Assembly (NCBI RefSeq): GCF_947500995.1
Contig: NZ_CANMUA010000001.1
Span: 310,001 to 374,000, forward strand
Length of the DNA stretch: 64,000 nt
Reading direction: 5' to 3'
Source of the DNA: an uncultured Serinicoccus sp.
Lineage (GTDB): Bacteria > Actinomycetota > Actinomycetes > Actinomycetales > Dermatophilaceae
Shown: piece by piece, positions 27,425 through 35,913 of the stretch
Position numbering within the stretch: position 1 is the first letter of the stretch
Layout: each line of letters starts with the position of its first letter
Position numbers and translations under genes: made by a program
Notes under the pieces: generated by a model
Database searches by the model: none
The model's input: the letters and a program-made list of their open reading frames with translations, nothing else
What the model was told of the DNA's origin: nothing

Positions 27425-28489
27425 TCAGCGACGCGCGTCCTCGCGCCCCTCGAGGCCCGTCTCCTGCCCGTGCGCGCGCAGCTCGGCTGCCGCCTGCATC
27501 CGCACCTCACGGGCCTCCCGGACCGCCTCGGCCTGCTTGGCCTCCTTCTTCTCCGTGCCGACGACGTCGCGCGGCGGCAGGAGGATCTCCTCCTCGGCGG
27601 CCATGCCGGCGGCCAGCTCCCGGCCACGCTCGATCTCGGCGTCCAGCTCGGCCCCGAGCACCAGCACGTTGTTGATGATGTAGAGCAGCAGCAGCAGGAT
27701 GATGACGCCACCGATCGCGCCGTAGGTGCCGTTGTAGCTGTCCTGGCCGCCGAACCCGGTGAGGTAGATGTAGAAGCCTGCGGCCGCGACGATGGCGGTG
27801 AGGACGGCGAGCGCCGCACCCGGGGACAGCCACCGGAAGGACGGGTGCTGGACGTTGGGGGTGCCCCAGTAGAGCAGGCCCACGATGACGACGAGGATGA
27901 GCAGGATCACCGGCCACTTGGCGATGTTCCACACCGTCGTGAAGGTGCCCGACAGACCGACGGCCCCGAAGATCGCCTCGGACACAGGCCCGGACAGGGT
28001 CACCGAGAAGATGATGAGCATGAGCCCGCCGATGAGCACCAGGGTGAGCCCCAGGAGCCAGGGCCGCAGCTTCCACACCGGGCGCCCCTCGTCGATCTCG
28101 TAGACCTTGTTCATCATGCGGCTGAACGCGTTGACGTAGTTGGAGGCCGACCAGAGGGAGCCGAGCAGGCCGACGACCAGGATGATGCCGCTGCCGCTGG
28201 AGTCGGCCATGGTGCCGAGGTAGCCGTTGACCGTCGTGATGGTCTGCTCCTGCATCCCCAGCTGCCCGCCCAGCTCCTCCACCACCTGCTGGGTGCCCCC
28301 GCTCTGACCGAGGAAGGTCAGCAGGGTGGACAGCGCCAGCACCATCGGCGCCAGCGAGAGGATCGCGAAGTAGGTCAGGGCCGCCGCGAGGTCGGGGCCG
28401 CCGTCCTCGAGGAACTCGGACACGGTGCGCTTGGCGACGGCCTTCCAGTCCGTCCGCGCTGTGGTCGTCTTCGCCTGGTCGCTGCTCAC
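27425..28489 (-). CDS. YihY/BrkB family membrane protein
   Basis: 354 residues. N-terminal AVAKRTVSEFLEDGGPDLAA then AALTYFAILSLAPMVLAL, followed by five more membrane helices, including WPVILLILVVIVGLLYWGTP and the family segment SPGAALAVLTAI; the conserved NGTYGAIGGVIILLLLLYI is present. The C-terminal 60 residues are charged and helical (KKEAKQAEAVREAREVRMQA), probably cytosolic coiled coil. The family was once taken for RNase BN; its true role is unknown. Start uncertain: GTG 28489 chosen; ATG 28540 within GGTATGCC is possible. Confidence 0.82.
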   Translation of the reverse strand: MSSDQAKTTTARTDWKAVAKRTVSEFLEDGGPDLAAALTYFAILSLAPMVLALSTLLTFLGQSGGTQQVVEELGGQLGMQEQTITTVNGYLGTMADSSGSGIILVVGLLGSLWSASNYVNAFSRMMNKVYEIDEGRPVWKLRPWLLGLTLVLIGGLMLIIFSVTLSGPVSEAIFGAVGLSGTFTTVWNIAKWPVILLILVVIVGLLYWGTPNVQHPSFRWLSPGAALAVLTAIVAAAGFYIYLTGFGGQDSYNGTYGAIGGVIILLLLLYIINNVLVLGAELDAEIERGRELAAGMAAEEEILLPPRDVVGTEKKEAKQAEAVREAREVRMQAAAELRAHGQETGLEGREDARR

Positions 28490-28552
28490 GTCGTCAGTCT
28501 GGCACGCGGGCCCTGGACCGGCAGGGCGGATGATCGGCATACCCCGAGCACG

Positions 28553-28588
28553 CGAGAGGCGCCCTGGCCGGAGCCAGGACGCCTCTCG
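28553..28588 (-). terminator. Terminator of tRNA-Lys
   Basis: Outer stem CGAGAGGCG/CGCCTCTCG and inner stem CCTGGC/GCCAGG with a four-base loop, directly after the tRNA-Lys 3' end on the minus strand. Confidence 0.82.
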
Positions 28589-28594
28589 AGGTGG

Positions 28595-28667
<73 letters not shown>

Positions 28668-28793
28668 GCAACAGCCATGAACTCTACCACCGGGCCTCGG
28701 ACCCCACGAAATCCTGCGACGGTCGCCAGAGCGACCGTGATGCTGCTGCCGGGGCGGCACTTTCGCGGTCTGGCTCGATGGGTGACCGCGGTT

Positions 28794-28811
28794 CTGCTGC
28801 CGGGGCAGCAG
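28794..28811. terminator. Palindrome after Nudix-kinase gene
   Basis: CTGCTGCC, GG, GGCAGCAG. A near-copy (CTGCTGCCGGGGCGGCAC) begins at 28742, and GCGGTC/GACCGC pairs between them. The 140-bp gap after the minus-strand gene is therefore highly structured and may terminate it. Confidence 0.45.
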
Positions 28812-28819
28812 GTCGACGG

Positions 28820-29902
28820 TCAGCCCGCCCCCGGTGAGGTGTCGACGACGAGATCGGCGCGCCCGCGGGTGCCGTCGGCGGCGAAGACCTGCGCCTCCTG
28901 CGCGGCCCAGCGCTCCCAGTGCGGCCGGAAGGCCTCGCCGTCGCGCGCGACCCCCCGCCGCATCCGCAGCGCCGGCTCGGCGTCCACCCACACCCGCACC
29001 GCGGCACGCTCCCCCGCCGGCCCGACGCTGCTGCCGCACCCCTCGACGACGAGCACCCCGCCGGGCGGCTCGGGCACCTCGACCGGGTCGCTCGCCCAGT
29101 CGCCCGCGTGCCAGTCCCACCGCCGGTATGCCGCCCGCTCACCTCGCGCGAGCGGGTCCAGCACCTGGTCGGCCAGGAGGGCGGGGCTGGCGGCGAGGCC
29201 GTCCCACCCGGGGTAGAGGTCGTCCATGTGCAGGAGGGGGGCGCCCAGGTCGCGGGCCAGCGCGCGGGCGAGCACGGTCTTGCCCGAGCCGCTCGGCCCG
29301 TCCACCGCCACGACGGTGACGCCAGGACGCACTCCGGTCTCCCCCGGCCCCGGCTCCCCCGGCACGGCCCTCGCCTGGCGCGCCCGCTCGACCAGCGACC
29401 GCATCCGGCCCACGGTGGCCTCGTCGACGGGCCCGACGCCGAGGGCGGTCTCGGGCAGCCCCGGGCCTCCCGCCGCCCGCCAGGCCGTGTCGACCAGGCT
29501 GAGGCACGGCAGGGTGGCCAGCTCCCCGAGCGGCACCCAGGCCACGTCGTCGCTGCTGCCCTCCTCCTCCACGGTGAGCTGGCCACTCTCGACCTCGGCG
29601 GTGAAGACGATCCGGACGGCCTGCCACACCCGTCGGCCGGCCGGGTCGCGGTCGTCCACGCCGCTCCAGGCGTCGGTGGTGAGCACGCCGGTGAGGCGGA
29701 CGGCATACCCGCTCTCCTCGTGCACCTCGCGCACCGCCGCCTGCTCGGGCGTCTCCCCCGGCTCGATCCCGCCCCCGACCAGCGTCCAGCCCGGTCGCGC
29801 GACCCGGCCGTCCGGCAGGGTCATGCCCCGCCACCGGCTCAGCAGCACCGCACCGTCCCGCTCGATCCAGGCGTAGCACCCCACCCGCGTCCGCACGTCC
29901 AC
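28820..29902 (-). CDS. Nudix hydrolase fused to uridine-kinase-like P-loop domain
   Basis: 360 residues. Residues 1-150 are a Nudix domain with a complete box: G at GGGIEPGETPEQAAVREVHE and the EESGY that follows (about 48-70). Residues 195-360 are a P-loop kinase domain: VVAVDGPSGSGKTVLARAL (about 196-214), LLHMDDLYPGWDG, and DWHAGDWASD, as in uridine kinase-like proteins. Substrates are unknown: one half would cleave a nucleoside diphosphate derivative and the other phosphorylate a nucleoside or small molecule. The linker near 160-190 is proline- and glycine-rich. Divergent from tdh across a tandem-repeat gap. Confidence 0.82.
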   Translation of the reverse strand: MDVRTRVGCYAWIERDGAVLLSRWRGMTLPDGRVARPGWTLVGGGIEPGETPEQAAVREVHEESGYAVRLTGVLTTDAWSGVDDRDPAGRRVWQAVRIVFTAEVESGQLTVEEEGSSDDVAWVPLGELATLPCLSLVDTAWRAAGGPGLPETALGVGPVDEATVGRMRSLVERARQARAVPGEPGPGETGVRPGVTVVAVDGPSGSGKTVLARALARDLGAPLLHMDDLYPGWDGLAASPALLADQVLDPLARGERAAYRRWDWHAGDWASDPVEVPEPPGGVLVVEGCGSSVGPAGERAAVRVWVDAEPALRMRRGVARDGEAFRPHWERWAAQEAQVFAADGTRGRADLVVDTSPGAG

Positions 29903-29913
29903 CGCGCCACCCT

Positions 29914-30040
29914 AACCATTCACGACGCTCGGTCAGGTGGGGAACAACCATTCACGACGCTCGGTCAGGTGGGGAACAACCATTCACGACGCTCGGTCAG
30001 GTGGGGAGCAACCATTCACGACGCTCGGTCGGGCGGGTGG
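29914..30040. repeat. Four tandem 32-bp repeats upstream of tdh
   Basis: Units start at 29914, 29946, 29978 and 30010; the first three are almost identical and contain AACCATTCACGACGCTCGG, then TCAGGTGGGGAAC. The array fills the gap between divergent genes, so it may hold the promoters or a multi-copy protein site. Units abut without spacers. Confidence 0.92.
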
Positions 30041-30048
30041 CTCGCAAG

Positions 30049-30066
30049 CCTGACCGATACGTCAGG
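30049..30066. promoter_or_regulatory. Inverted repeat before tdh
   Basis: CCTGAC, six bases, GTCAGG, ending 8 bp before the tdh GTG; CAGGAT within it is spaced like a -10. Could be an operator for the tdh-kbl operon. Confidence 0.45.
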
Positions 30067-30074
30067 ATGGACCC

Positions 30075-31127
30075 GTGCGCGCCCTCATCAAGCCCACCGC
30101 CGGGCCAGGCCTGGAGCTGACCGACGTCCCCGAGCCCACCCCGGGGCCCGGCGAGGTCAAGATCCGGGTGCTGCGGGCCGGGCTGTGCGGCACCGACCTG
30201 CACATCGAGGCCTGGGACGACTGGGCGGCCTCCATGCTCGAGCCGCCGCTCGTGGTGGGGCACGAGTTCTACGGCGAGATCGTCGAGCTCGGGCCGGGGG
30301 TGCCGACCGAGGACGAGGACGGCCTGGCGGTGGGCCAGCGGTGCTCGGTCGAGGGCCACGTCGTCTGCGGCACCTGCCGCAACTGCCGCGCGGGGCGCCG
30401 ACACATGTGCGTGCGCACCTCGAACCTCGGCGTCAACCGCGACGGGTGCTTCGCCGACCACGTCGTGGTGCCGCACACCAACGTCTGGGTGCAGCCCGAG
30501 GTCATCGACCCCGACCTCGGCGCCGTCTTCGACCCCCTGGGCAACGCCGTGCACACCGCGCTGTCGTTCCCGCTGGAGGGCGAGGACGTGCTCATCACCG
30601 GCTCCGGTCCGATCGGGGTCATGGCGACCGCCATCGCCCGGCACGCCGGCGCCCGCTACGTCGTGGCGACCGACCTCTCCGACTCCCGGCTCGAGCTCGC
30701 GCTCGCCGCCGGCGCCGACCTCGGGATCAACGTCGGCAGGGAGCGGATCGCGAGCGCCCAGGACCGGCTGGGGATGTCCGAGGGCTTCGACCTGGTGCTC
30801 GAGATGTCCGGCAACCCGGCCGCGATGGCCGAGCTCATCGACAACTGCACCCACGGCGCGCGGGTGGCGATGCTGGGGCTGCCCGCCGAGCCGTTCGCGA
30901 TCGACTGGGGCAAGGTGATCACCCACATGATCACGCTCAAGGGGATCTACGGGCGCGAGATGTACGAGACGTGGTACAAGATGACCGCCATGCTGCAGAC
31001 CTCCGAGCTGCTGCGCGACCGGATCCGGTCGGTCATCACCCACCGCTTCCCCGCCGAGCAGTGGGAGGACGCCTTCGCGGCGGCCCGCTCCGGCGAGGGT
31101 GGCAAGGTCGTCATGGACTGGAGCTGA
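30075..31127 (+). CDS. tdh: L-threonine 3-dehydrogenase
   Basis: 350 residues, zinc alcohol dehydrogenase fold. Catalytic zinc ligands C38 in GLCGTDLH and H-E in VVGHEFYGE (about 62), structural zinc cysteines in [15 protein letters not shown] (about 97-111), and the nucleotide fold [10 protein letters not shown] (about 175). It oxidises L-threonine to 2-amino-3-ketobutyrate with NAD+. Eleven bases before kbl, so the two form the standard threonine-to-glycine operon. GTG start. Both threonine biosynthesis (thrC-thrB at 38-40 kb) and degradation are in the window. Confidence 0.93.
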   Translation: MRALIKPTAGPGLELTDVPEPTPGPGEVKIRVLRAGLCGTDLHIEAWDDWAASMLEPPLVVGHEFYGEIVELGPGVPTEDEDGLAVGQRCSVEGHVVCGTCRNCRAGRRHMCVRTSNLGVNRDGCFADHVVVPHTNVWVQPEVIDPDLGAVFDPLGNAVHTALSFPLEGEDVLITGSGPIGVMATAIARHAGARYVVATDLSDSRLELALAAGADLGINVGRERIASAQDRLGMSEGFDLVLEMSGNPAAMAELIDNCTHGARVAMLGLPAEPFAIDWGKVITHMITLKGIYGREMYETWYKMTAMLQTSELLRDRIRSVITHRFPAEQWEDAFAAARSGEGGKVVMDWS

Positions 31128-31137
31128 GGAGACACAC

Positions 31138-32331
31138 ATGTATGCGGACGTCAAGGACCAGCTGGCGCAGGAGCTGGCGCAGATCGAGGCCGACGGGCTG
31201 ACCAAGACCGAGCGGCAGATCACCACGCCCCAGAGCGCGCACATCGCGACGACGGCGGGGCGGGCGCTGAACTTCTGCGCCAACAACTACCTCGGTCTGG
31301 CCGACCACCCCGAGGTGGTCGACGCCGCCCGGCAGGCGCTGGACGAGTGGGGCTTCGGCATGGCCTCGGTCCGGTTCATCTGCGGCACCCAGACCCAGCA
31401 CCGCGACCTGGAGCGCGCGATCGCCGACTTCACCGGGATGGAGGACTCGATCCTCTTCCCGTCCTGCTTCGACGCCAACGGCGGCATCTTCGAGGTCATC
31501 TGCGGCCCGGAGGACGCGATCATCTCCGACCAGCTCAACCACGCCTCGATCATCGACGGGGTGCGGCTGTCCAAGGCGAAGCGCTTCCGCTACGCCAACC
31601 GGGACATGGACGACCTGCGCACCCAGCTCGAGGCGGCACGGGAGGCGGGCGCGCGGCGGGTGCTCGTCGTCACCGACGGCGCGTTCTCGATGGACGGCTA
31701 CCTCGCGCCGCTGGAGGAGATCTGCGACCTGGCCGAGGAGTTCGGCGCGATGGTCATGGTGGACGACAGCCACGCGACCGGCTTCGTCGGTGCGAGCGGG
31801 CGCGGCTCGCACGAGGCGTGCGGGGTCGTGGACCGGATCGACATCATGACGGGCACCCTCGGCAAGGCGCTCGGGGGCGGCAGCGGCGGGTACGTCGCGG
31901 CCCACACCGAGATCGTCGAGCTGCTCAAGCAGCGGGCGCGGCCCTACCTCTTCTCCAACGCCGTCGCGCCCTCGGTGGTCGCCGGGTCGCTCAAGGCGCT
32001 GGAGATCGCGCGCGACAGCGACGAGCCCCGGGCCCAGCTGCGGCGCAACGCCGAGCTCTTCCGCTCCCTCATGGACGAGGCCGGCTTCGAGCTGCTGCCC
32101 GGCGAGCACCCGATCGTGCCGGTGATGTTCCCGGGCGAGGACGGCGCCCGCCGGGCCAGCCAGGTCGCCGACGCGATGCTGGAGCGGGGCGTCTACGTCA
32201 TCGCCTTCTCCTACCCCGTCGTCCCCAAGGGCCAGGCCCGCATCCGGGTCCAGCTCTCCGCCTCGCACAGCGAGGAGGACGTCCGCGCCTGCGTCGACGC
32301 CTTCGTCGCGGCGCGGGACGAGGTGGGCTGA
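31138..32331 (+). CDS. kbl: Glycine C-acetyltransferase (2-amino-3-ketobutyrate CoA ligase)
   Basis: 397 residues, PLP-dependent alpha-oxoamine synthase. PLP lysine K243 in [23 protein letters not shown] with the PLP-contacting Asp/His near 210; SFCDANGG-like loop at CFDANGG. Converts 2-amino-3-ketobutyrate and CoA to glycine and acetyl-CoA, and pairs with Tdh to prevent escape of the unstable intermediate. ATG 31138 follows GAGGAG. Confidence 0.94.
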   Translation: MYADVKDQLAQELAQIEADGLTKTERQITTPQSAHIATTAGRALNFCANNYLGLADHPEVVDAARQALDEWGFGMASVRFICGTQTQHRDLERAIADFTGMEDSILFPSCFDANGGIFEVICGPEDAIISDQLNHASIIDGVRLSKAKRFRYANRDMDDLRTQLEAAREAGARRVLVVTDGAFSMDGYLAPLEEICDLAEEFGAMVMVDDSHATGFVGASGRGSHEACGVVDRIDIMTGTLGKALGGGSGGYVAAHTEIVELLKQRARPYLFSNAVAPSVVAGSLKALEIARDSDEPRAQLRRNAELFRSLMDEAGFELLPGEHPIVPVMFPGEDGARRASQVADAMLERGVYVIAFSYPVVPKGQARIRVQLSASHSEEDVRACVDAFVAARDEVG

Positions 32332-32396
32332 TCCCACGCGGACAGGCCGAGCAGCAGGCGCTGGCCCTGCTGCGCAGGAGCACCGACCCCCTGGGG

Positions 32397-32897
32397 ATGT
32401 GGGTCGTGCTGGCGTCCATGTTCGTGGGGCTGACCCTGCTCATGCTGCTGTTCCAGCGGTTCCTCAGCGGCGAGGGATGGGGCCCGGCCCTGTTCTTCTC
32501 CCTCGTGTACGCCTCGGTCTTCGTCCTCCTCTGGGGCTGGGGTGAGAGCCGGCGCCGTCGGCGTCGCCGGCACGTCGCGGGCACCACGAGCCTCGAGCGC
32601 GGCGTCGTCACGGGCAAGGAGGGGCGACGGCTGACCGTCCGCGGCGACGACCACGAGGTGAGCTGGCGCGCCGAGGCTGCCCTCGGCCTGGGCGAGGGCG
32701 ACGCGGTCTGGGCGGCACCGCGGATCGCGCCGGGCGAGCACATCGTGCTGGTCCGTGCGACGCCGACCCACGGTCTGCTCCAGGACGTCCTCGGCCCCCG
32801 CACCGAGGCGGTCGCGGCCGACGCCGCGCCGCCGCACCAGCCGTCAGCCGACCCGCCTCCACCGACCGACGGCCCCGAGCGAGGGCATACCCCGTGA
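32397..32897 (+). CDS. Two-helix membrane protein, unknown (first of tandem pair)
   Basis: 166 residues from ATG 32397. Two membrane helices at the start (WVVLASMFVGLTLLMLLF and ALFFSLVYASVFVLLWGW), then an arginine-rich turn (ESRRRRRRRH), then about 75 residues of beta-type sequence (GVVTGKEGRRLTVRGDDHEV, DAVWAAPRIAPGEHIVLV) and a proline-rich tail. The open frame continues upstream to the kbl stop with LLRRSTDPLG, so a non-ATG start nearer kbl is possible. Unknown family. Overlaps the next gene by GTGA; that protein has the same two-helix plus beta layout. Confidence 0.6.
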   Translation: MWVVLASMFVGLTLLMLLFQRFLSGEGWGPALFFSLVYASVFVLLWGWGESRRRRRRRHVAGTTSLERGVVTGKEGRRLTVRGDDHEVSWRAEAALGLGEGDAVWAAPRIAPGEHIVLVRATPTHGLLQDVLGPRTEAVAADAAPPHQPSADPPPPTDGPERGHTP

Positions 32898-33364
32898 CCG
32901 AGGAGCGGGCGAGGGAGGTGCTGCGGGCCGAAGGTCGACGAGGCAGGGTGATCGTGCTGATCATGCTCGTCGTCATCTACCTCGGTTATCTCGCCGTGCA
33001 GGTCTGGATTCTGGACCGCTCCGTACCGGTGGCCCTCGGGGTCGGCGCCGTCCTGGTGGTCGGGATCGGGGCGATGCAGTACTTCTTCTTCGCAGCACCG
33101 TGGGTCCGGCGCCCCGATGCGTCGGTCGAGAGGGTCGAGGTCCTCCAGTCGACCACCACCGGACATGGTGCACAGGCCGTCACGCTCGGCAACGGACGAG
33201 CGCGGGTACGGGTGGGGCTGTCACGCACGACTCCGATCTTTGGGGTGGGAGACACCGTCTTCGTCTCCCCGTGCCTGCGCCCACACGGCTCCATGGGCCT
33301 GGTGATGCCCGAGAACGTCAGCAGACTGCCGCGCGTGCTCGCCGTCAATGGCGACCCCGCCTGA
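32894..33364 (+). CDS. Two-helix membrane protein, unknown (second of tandem pair)
   Basis: 156 residues, GTG start in a 4-nt overlap with the preceding gene. Two membrane helices (VIVLIMLVVIYLGYLAV and VALGVGAVLVVGIGAMQYFFF) are followed by a beta-type cytosolic domain: VTLGNGRARVRVGLSRTTPI, FGVGDTVFVSPCLRP. Same architecture as its neighbour, so the pair probably forms a hetero-oligomer from an old duplication. Function unknown. Slightly less GC-rich than its neighbours. Confidence 0.6.
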   Translation: MTEERAREVLRAEGRRGRVIVLIMLVVIYLGYLAVQVWILDRSVPVALGVGAVLVVGIGAMQYFFFAAPWVRRPDASVERVEVLQSTTTGHGAQAVTLGNGRARVRVGLSRTTPIFGVGDTVFVSPCLRPHGSMGLVMPENVSRLPRVLAVNGDPA

Positions 33365-33422
33365 ACGACCTGCACGCCTACCCCTGCGCACCTCCGTCCG
33401 TGGGGCTTGCCGCTCGTCCTTG

Positions 33423-33439
33423 ATACCCCCATGGGGTAT
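33423..33439. promoter_or_regulatory. CsoR-type copper operator
   Basis: ATACCCC, three bases, GGGGTAT, 11 bp before the copper ATPase ATG. GTAT-rich ends around C/G runs are the pattern bound by CsoR. No CsoR gene is in this window. Confidence 0.72.
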
Positions 33440-33450
33440 ACGATGGGGCC

Positions 33451-35532
33451 ATGCAGCACGACAGCACGCACCACACCGCACCGGGCGAGGACGCTCCGGC
33501 CACCCAGGGCCACGACGGCCACGGTCACGGGGGTGGCCACGGCGGTCACGACGATCACGTCGGGCAGTACCGACGGCTCTTCTGGGTCATGCTGGTCCTC
33601 TCGGTGCCCACCGTGCTGGCCAGCCGTATGTTCGGGCACCTGGTGGGCTACGAGCTGCCCGACCTCCCCGGGCTGACCTGGGTCTCCCCCGTTCTCGGGA
33701 CGGTGATGTACGCCTGGGGCGGGCGGCCCTTCCTCACCGGCGCGGTCTCGGAGATCCGTGACCGCCGACCGGGGATGATGCTGCTCATCGGCATGGCCAT
33801 CACCGTCGCCTTCCTCGCGTCGTGGGGGTCCACCCTGGGGGTGCTCGACGAGCGGCTCGACTTCTGGTGGGAGCTGGCGCTGCTCGTCGTCATCATGCTG
33901 CTGGGCCACTGGGTCGAGATGCGGTCGCTGGCGGCCACGAGCTCGGCGCTGGACTCGCTGGCGGCGCTGCTGCCGGACGAGGCGGAGCGGGTCGAGGGCG
34001 ACGGCACGGTCACCGTCGCCCCTGCCGACCTGCAGGTCGGCGATGTGGTGGTGGTCCGGCCGGGCGCCTCGGTGCCGGTCGACGGCAGCATCGTCGACGG
34101 CTCGGCGAGCATGGACGAGTCGATGGTGACCGGGGAGTCCACCCCGGTGCGTCGCGAGCAGGGCGACGACGTCGTGGCCGGCACCGTGGCGACCGACTCC
34201 GGCCTGCGGGTCGAGGTCACCGCGACCGGTGAGGAGACCACGCTCGCCGGCATCCAGAAGCTGGTCTCGCAGGCGCAGTCCTCCTCCACCCGCACCCAGC
34301 GGCTCGCCGACCGGGCGGCGGCGTGGTTGTTCTGGTTCGCCCTGGGAGCCGCGGTCGTCACCGCGGTCGTGTGGTCCTCCTTCGGTATGCCCGACGCCGC
34401 CGTGGTGCGCGCGATCACCGTCCTCGTCATCGCCTGCCCGCACGCGCTGGGTCTGGCGATCCCGCTCGTCGTCTCGATCGCCACCGAGCGCGCGGCGCGG
34501 GGCGGGGTCCTCGTCACCGACCGGATGGCGCTGGAGTCCATGCGCTCGGTGGACACGGTGCTCTTCGACAAGACGGGGACGCTCACCCGGGGTGAGCCGA
34601 CCGTGACGGCTGTCGAGCCCGCCGGGAACCGCAGCGAGGAGGACGTCCTTCGCCTGGCGGCCGCCGCCGAGGCGGACAGCGAGCACCCCCTCGCCCGGGC
34701 GATCGTCGGCACCGCGGTCGAGCGCGAGCTCGACGTGCCCCGGGCGGAGGACTTCGTCTCCTCCCCGGCGGTCGGCGTCCGTGCCCTCGTCGACGGGGTG
34801 GTGGTGCAGGTGGGCGGCCCCTCGCTGCTGGAGCAGGAGGAGGTGCGCGAGCTCGACGTGGCGCAGGGGTGGCGGGCGGACGGGGCGATCATCCTCCACA
34901 CCGTCGCGGACGGTGAGGTGGTCGGCGCCCTGCGGCTCGCCGACGGCATCCGGGACGAGTCCCGCGAGGCCGTCGACGCCCTGCACGCGGCGGGTGTGGA
35001 CGTGGTGATGATCACCGGTGACGCGCAGGCGGTGGCCGACGCCGTGGCGCAGGAGCTGGGCGTCGACCGCGTGTTCGCCGGCGTCCGCCCCGAGGACAAG
35101 TCGGCGAAGGTCGCCGAGCTCCAGGCCGAGGGGCGCACGGTGGCCATGGTCGGCGACGGCGTCAACGACGCACCGGCGCTCGCCCAGGCCGACGTCGGCC
35201 TGGCCATCGGCGCCGGCACCGACGTGGCGATCGGGTCCGCCGGCGTCGTGCTCGCCGGCTCCGACCCCCGCTCGGTGCTGGCGGTGATGGACCTCTCCCG
35301 GGCCAGCTACCGGAGGATGAGCCAGAACCTCTGGTGGGCCGCGGGCTACAACCTGCTCGCCGTCCCCCTCGCGGCCGGCGTGCTCGCGCCCGTCGGGTTC
35401 GTGCTGCCGATGAGCGTGGGAGCCCTGCTCATGTCGGCCTCGACGGTGGTCGTCGCCCTCAACGCCCAGCTGCTGCGACGCCTCGACCTCTCCCCCGAGG
35501 CCAGCACCCGTCGCGCTCTCGGCGCCGGCTGA
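33451..35532 (+). CDS. copB: Copper-transporting P1B-type ATPase (CopB class)
   Basis: 693 residues. N-terminus is rich in histidine (GHDGHGHGGGHGGHDDH, residues 20-36) in place of a Cys-type HMA domain. Then helices, the actuator loop with TGES (about 228), the CPH motif C329-P330-H331, phosphorylation site D373 in FDKTGTLT, the SEHPLARAI HP motif and GDGVNDAPALAQADVG. CPH plus His-rich N-terminus marks the P1B-3 CopB class, which exports Cu(II)/Cu(I). Silver or zinc is less likely. ATG has a CsoR-type operator directly upstream. No chaperone gene follows. Confidence 0.9.
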   Translation: MQHDSTHHTAPGEDAPATQGHDGHGHGGGHGGHDDHVGQYRRLFWVMLVLSVPTVLASRMFGHLVGYELPDLPGLTWVSPVLGTVMYAWGGRPFLTGAVSEIRDRRPGMMLLIGMAITVAFLASWGSTLGVLDERLDFWWELALLVVIMLLGHWVEMRSLAATSSALDSLAALLPDEAERVEGDGTVTVAPADLQVGDVVVVRPGASVPVDGSIVDGSASMDESMVTGESTPVRREQGDDVVAGTVATDSGLRVEVTATGEETTLAGIQKLVSQAQSSSTRTQRLADRAAAWLFWFALGAAVVTAVVWSSFGMPDAAVVRAITVLVIACPHALGLAIPLVVSIATERAARGGVLVTDRMALESMRSVDTVLFDKTGTLTRGEPTVTAVEPAGNRSEEDVLRLAAAAEADSEHPLARAIVGTAVERELDVPRAEDFVSSPAVGVRALVDGVVVQVGGPSLLEQEEVRELDVAQGWRADGAIILHTVADGEVVGALRLADGIRDESREAVDALHAAGVDVVMITGDAQAVADAVAQELGVDRVFAGVRPEDKSAKVAELQAEGRTVAMVGDGVNDAPALAQADVGLAIGAGTDVAIGSAGVVLAGSDPRSVLAVMDLSRASYRRMSQNLWWAAGYNLLAVPLAAGVLAPVGFVLPMSVGALLMSASTVVVALNAQLLRRLDLSPEASTRRALGAG

Positions 35533-35538
35533 CGCCGC

Positions 35539-35817
35539 TCAGCCGCGGTAGAAGATGCGGCGCATGCCCCCCAGGGCGAGCGCCACGGCGGCGACGCCGC
35601 CCAGGGCGGTGGCGAGCCGGTCATACCTCGGGTTGCCGTCGGCGTCCAGGGTGGCGCTCTCGACCTTGCCCTTGATCGTCGCGATCGTGTTGGCCTTGAT
35701 GGTGTCCGGGCTGACCCGGTAGGTCAGCTCGTCGACGGTGCGCGCGAGGCGGCTGCGGGTCGCGGCGATGTCGGCCTCGATCTCCTTGACGGAGCGAGCA
35801 GGCTGCGTGTTGGCCAT
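35539..35817 (-). CDS. DUF3618 domain protein
   Basis: 92 residues. The family motif EIEADIAATRSRLARTVDEL (about 12-31) is at the start, then YRVSPDTIKANTIATIKGKV, and a C-terminal membrane helix (LATALGGVAAVALALGGM). Actinobacterial DUF3618 proteins have an amphipathic helix and one membrane helix and often lie with phage-shock or DUF1269-like genes. Function unknown. Start at ATG 35817 because the family motif begins a few residues later; the frame stays open a further 20 codons. Convergent with copB with 6 bp between stops. Confidence 0.85.
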   Translation of the reverse strand: MANTQPARSVKEIEADIAATRSRLARTVDELTYRVSPDTIKANTIATIKGKVESATLDADGNPRYDRLATALGGVAAVALALGGMRRIFYRG

Positions 35818-35913
35818 CAGCGGTGGGTCCCTTGGGTCGTCGGACGGTGGTCGTGCCTCCCGCAGACGATAACGCACCGGGGCACCGCGGGCGCCGCCGA
35901 ACGACCCGGCACC

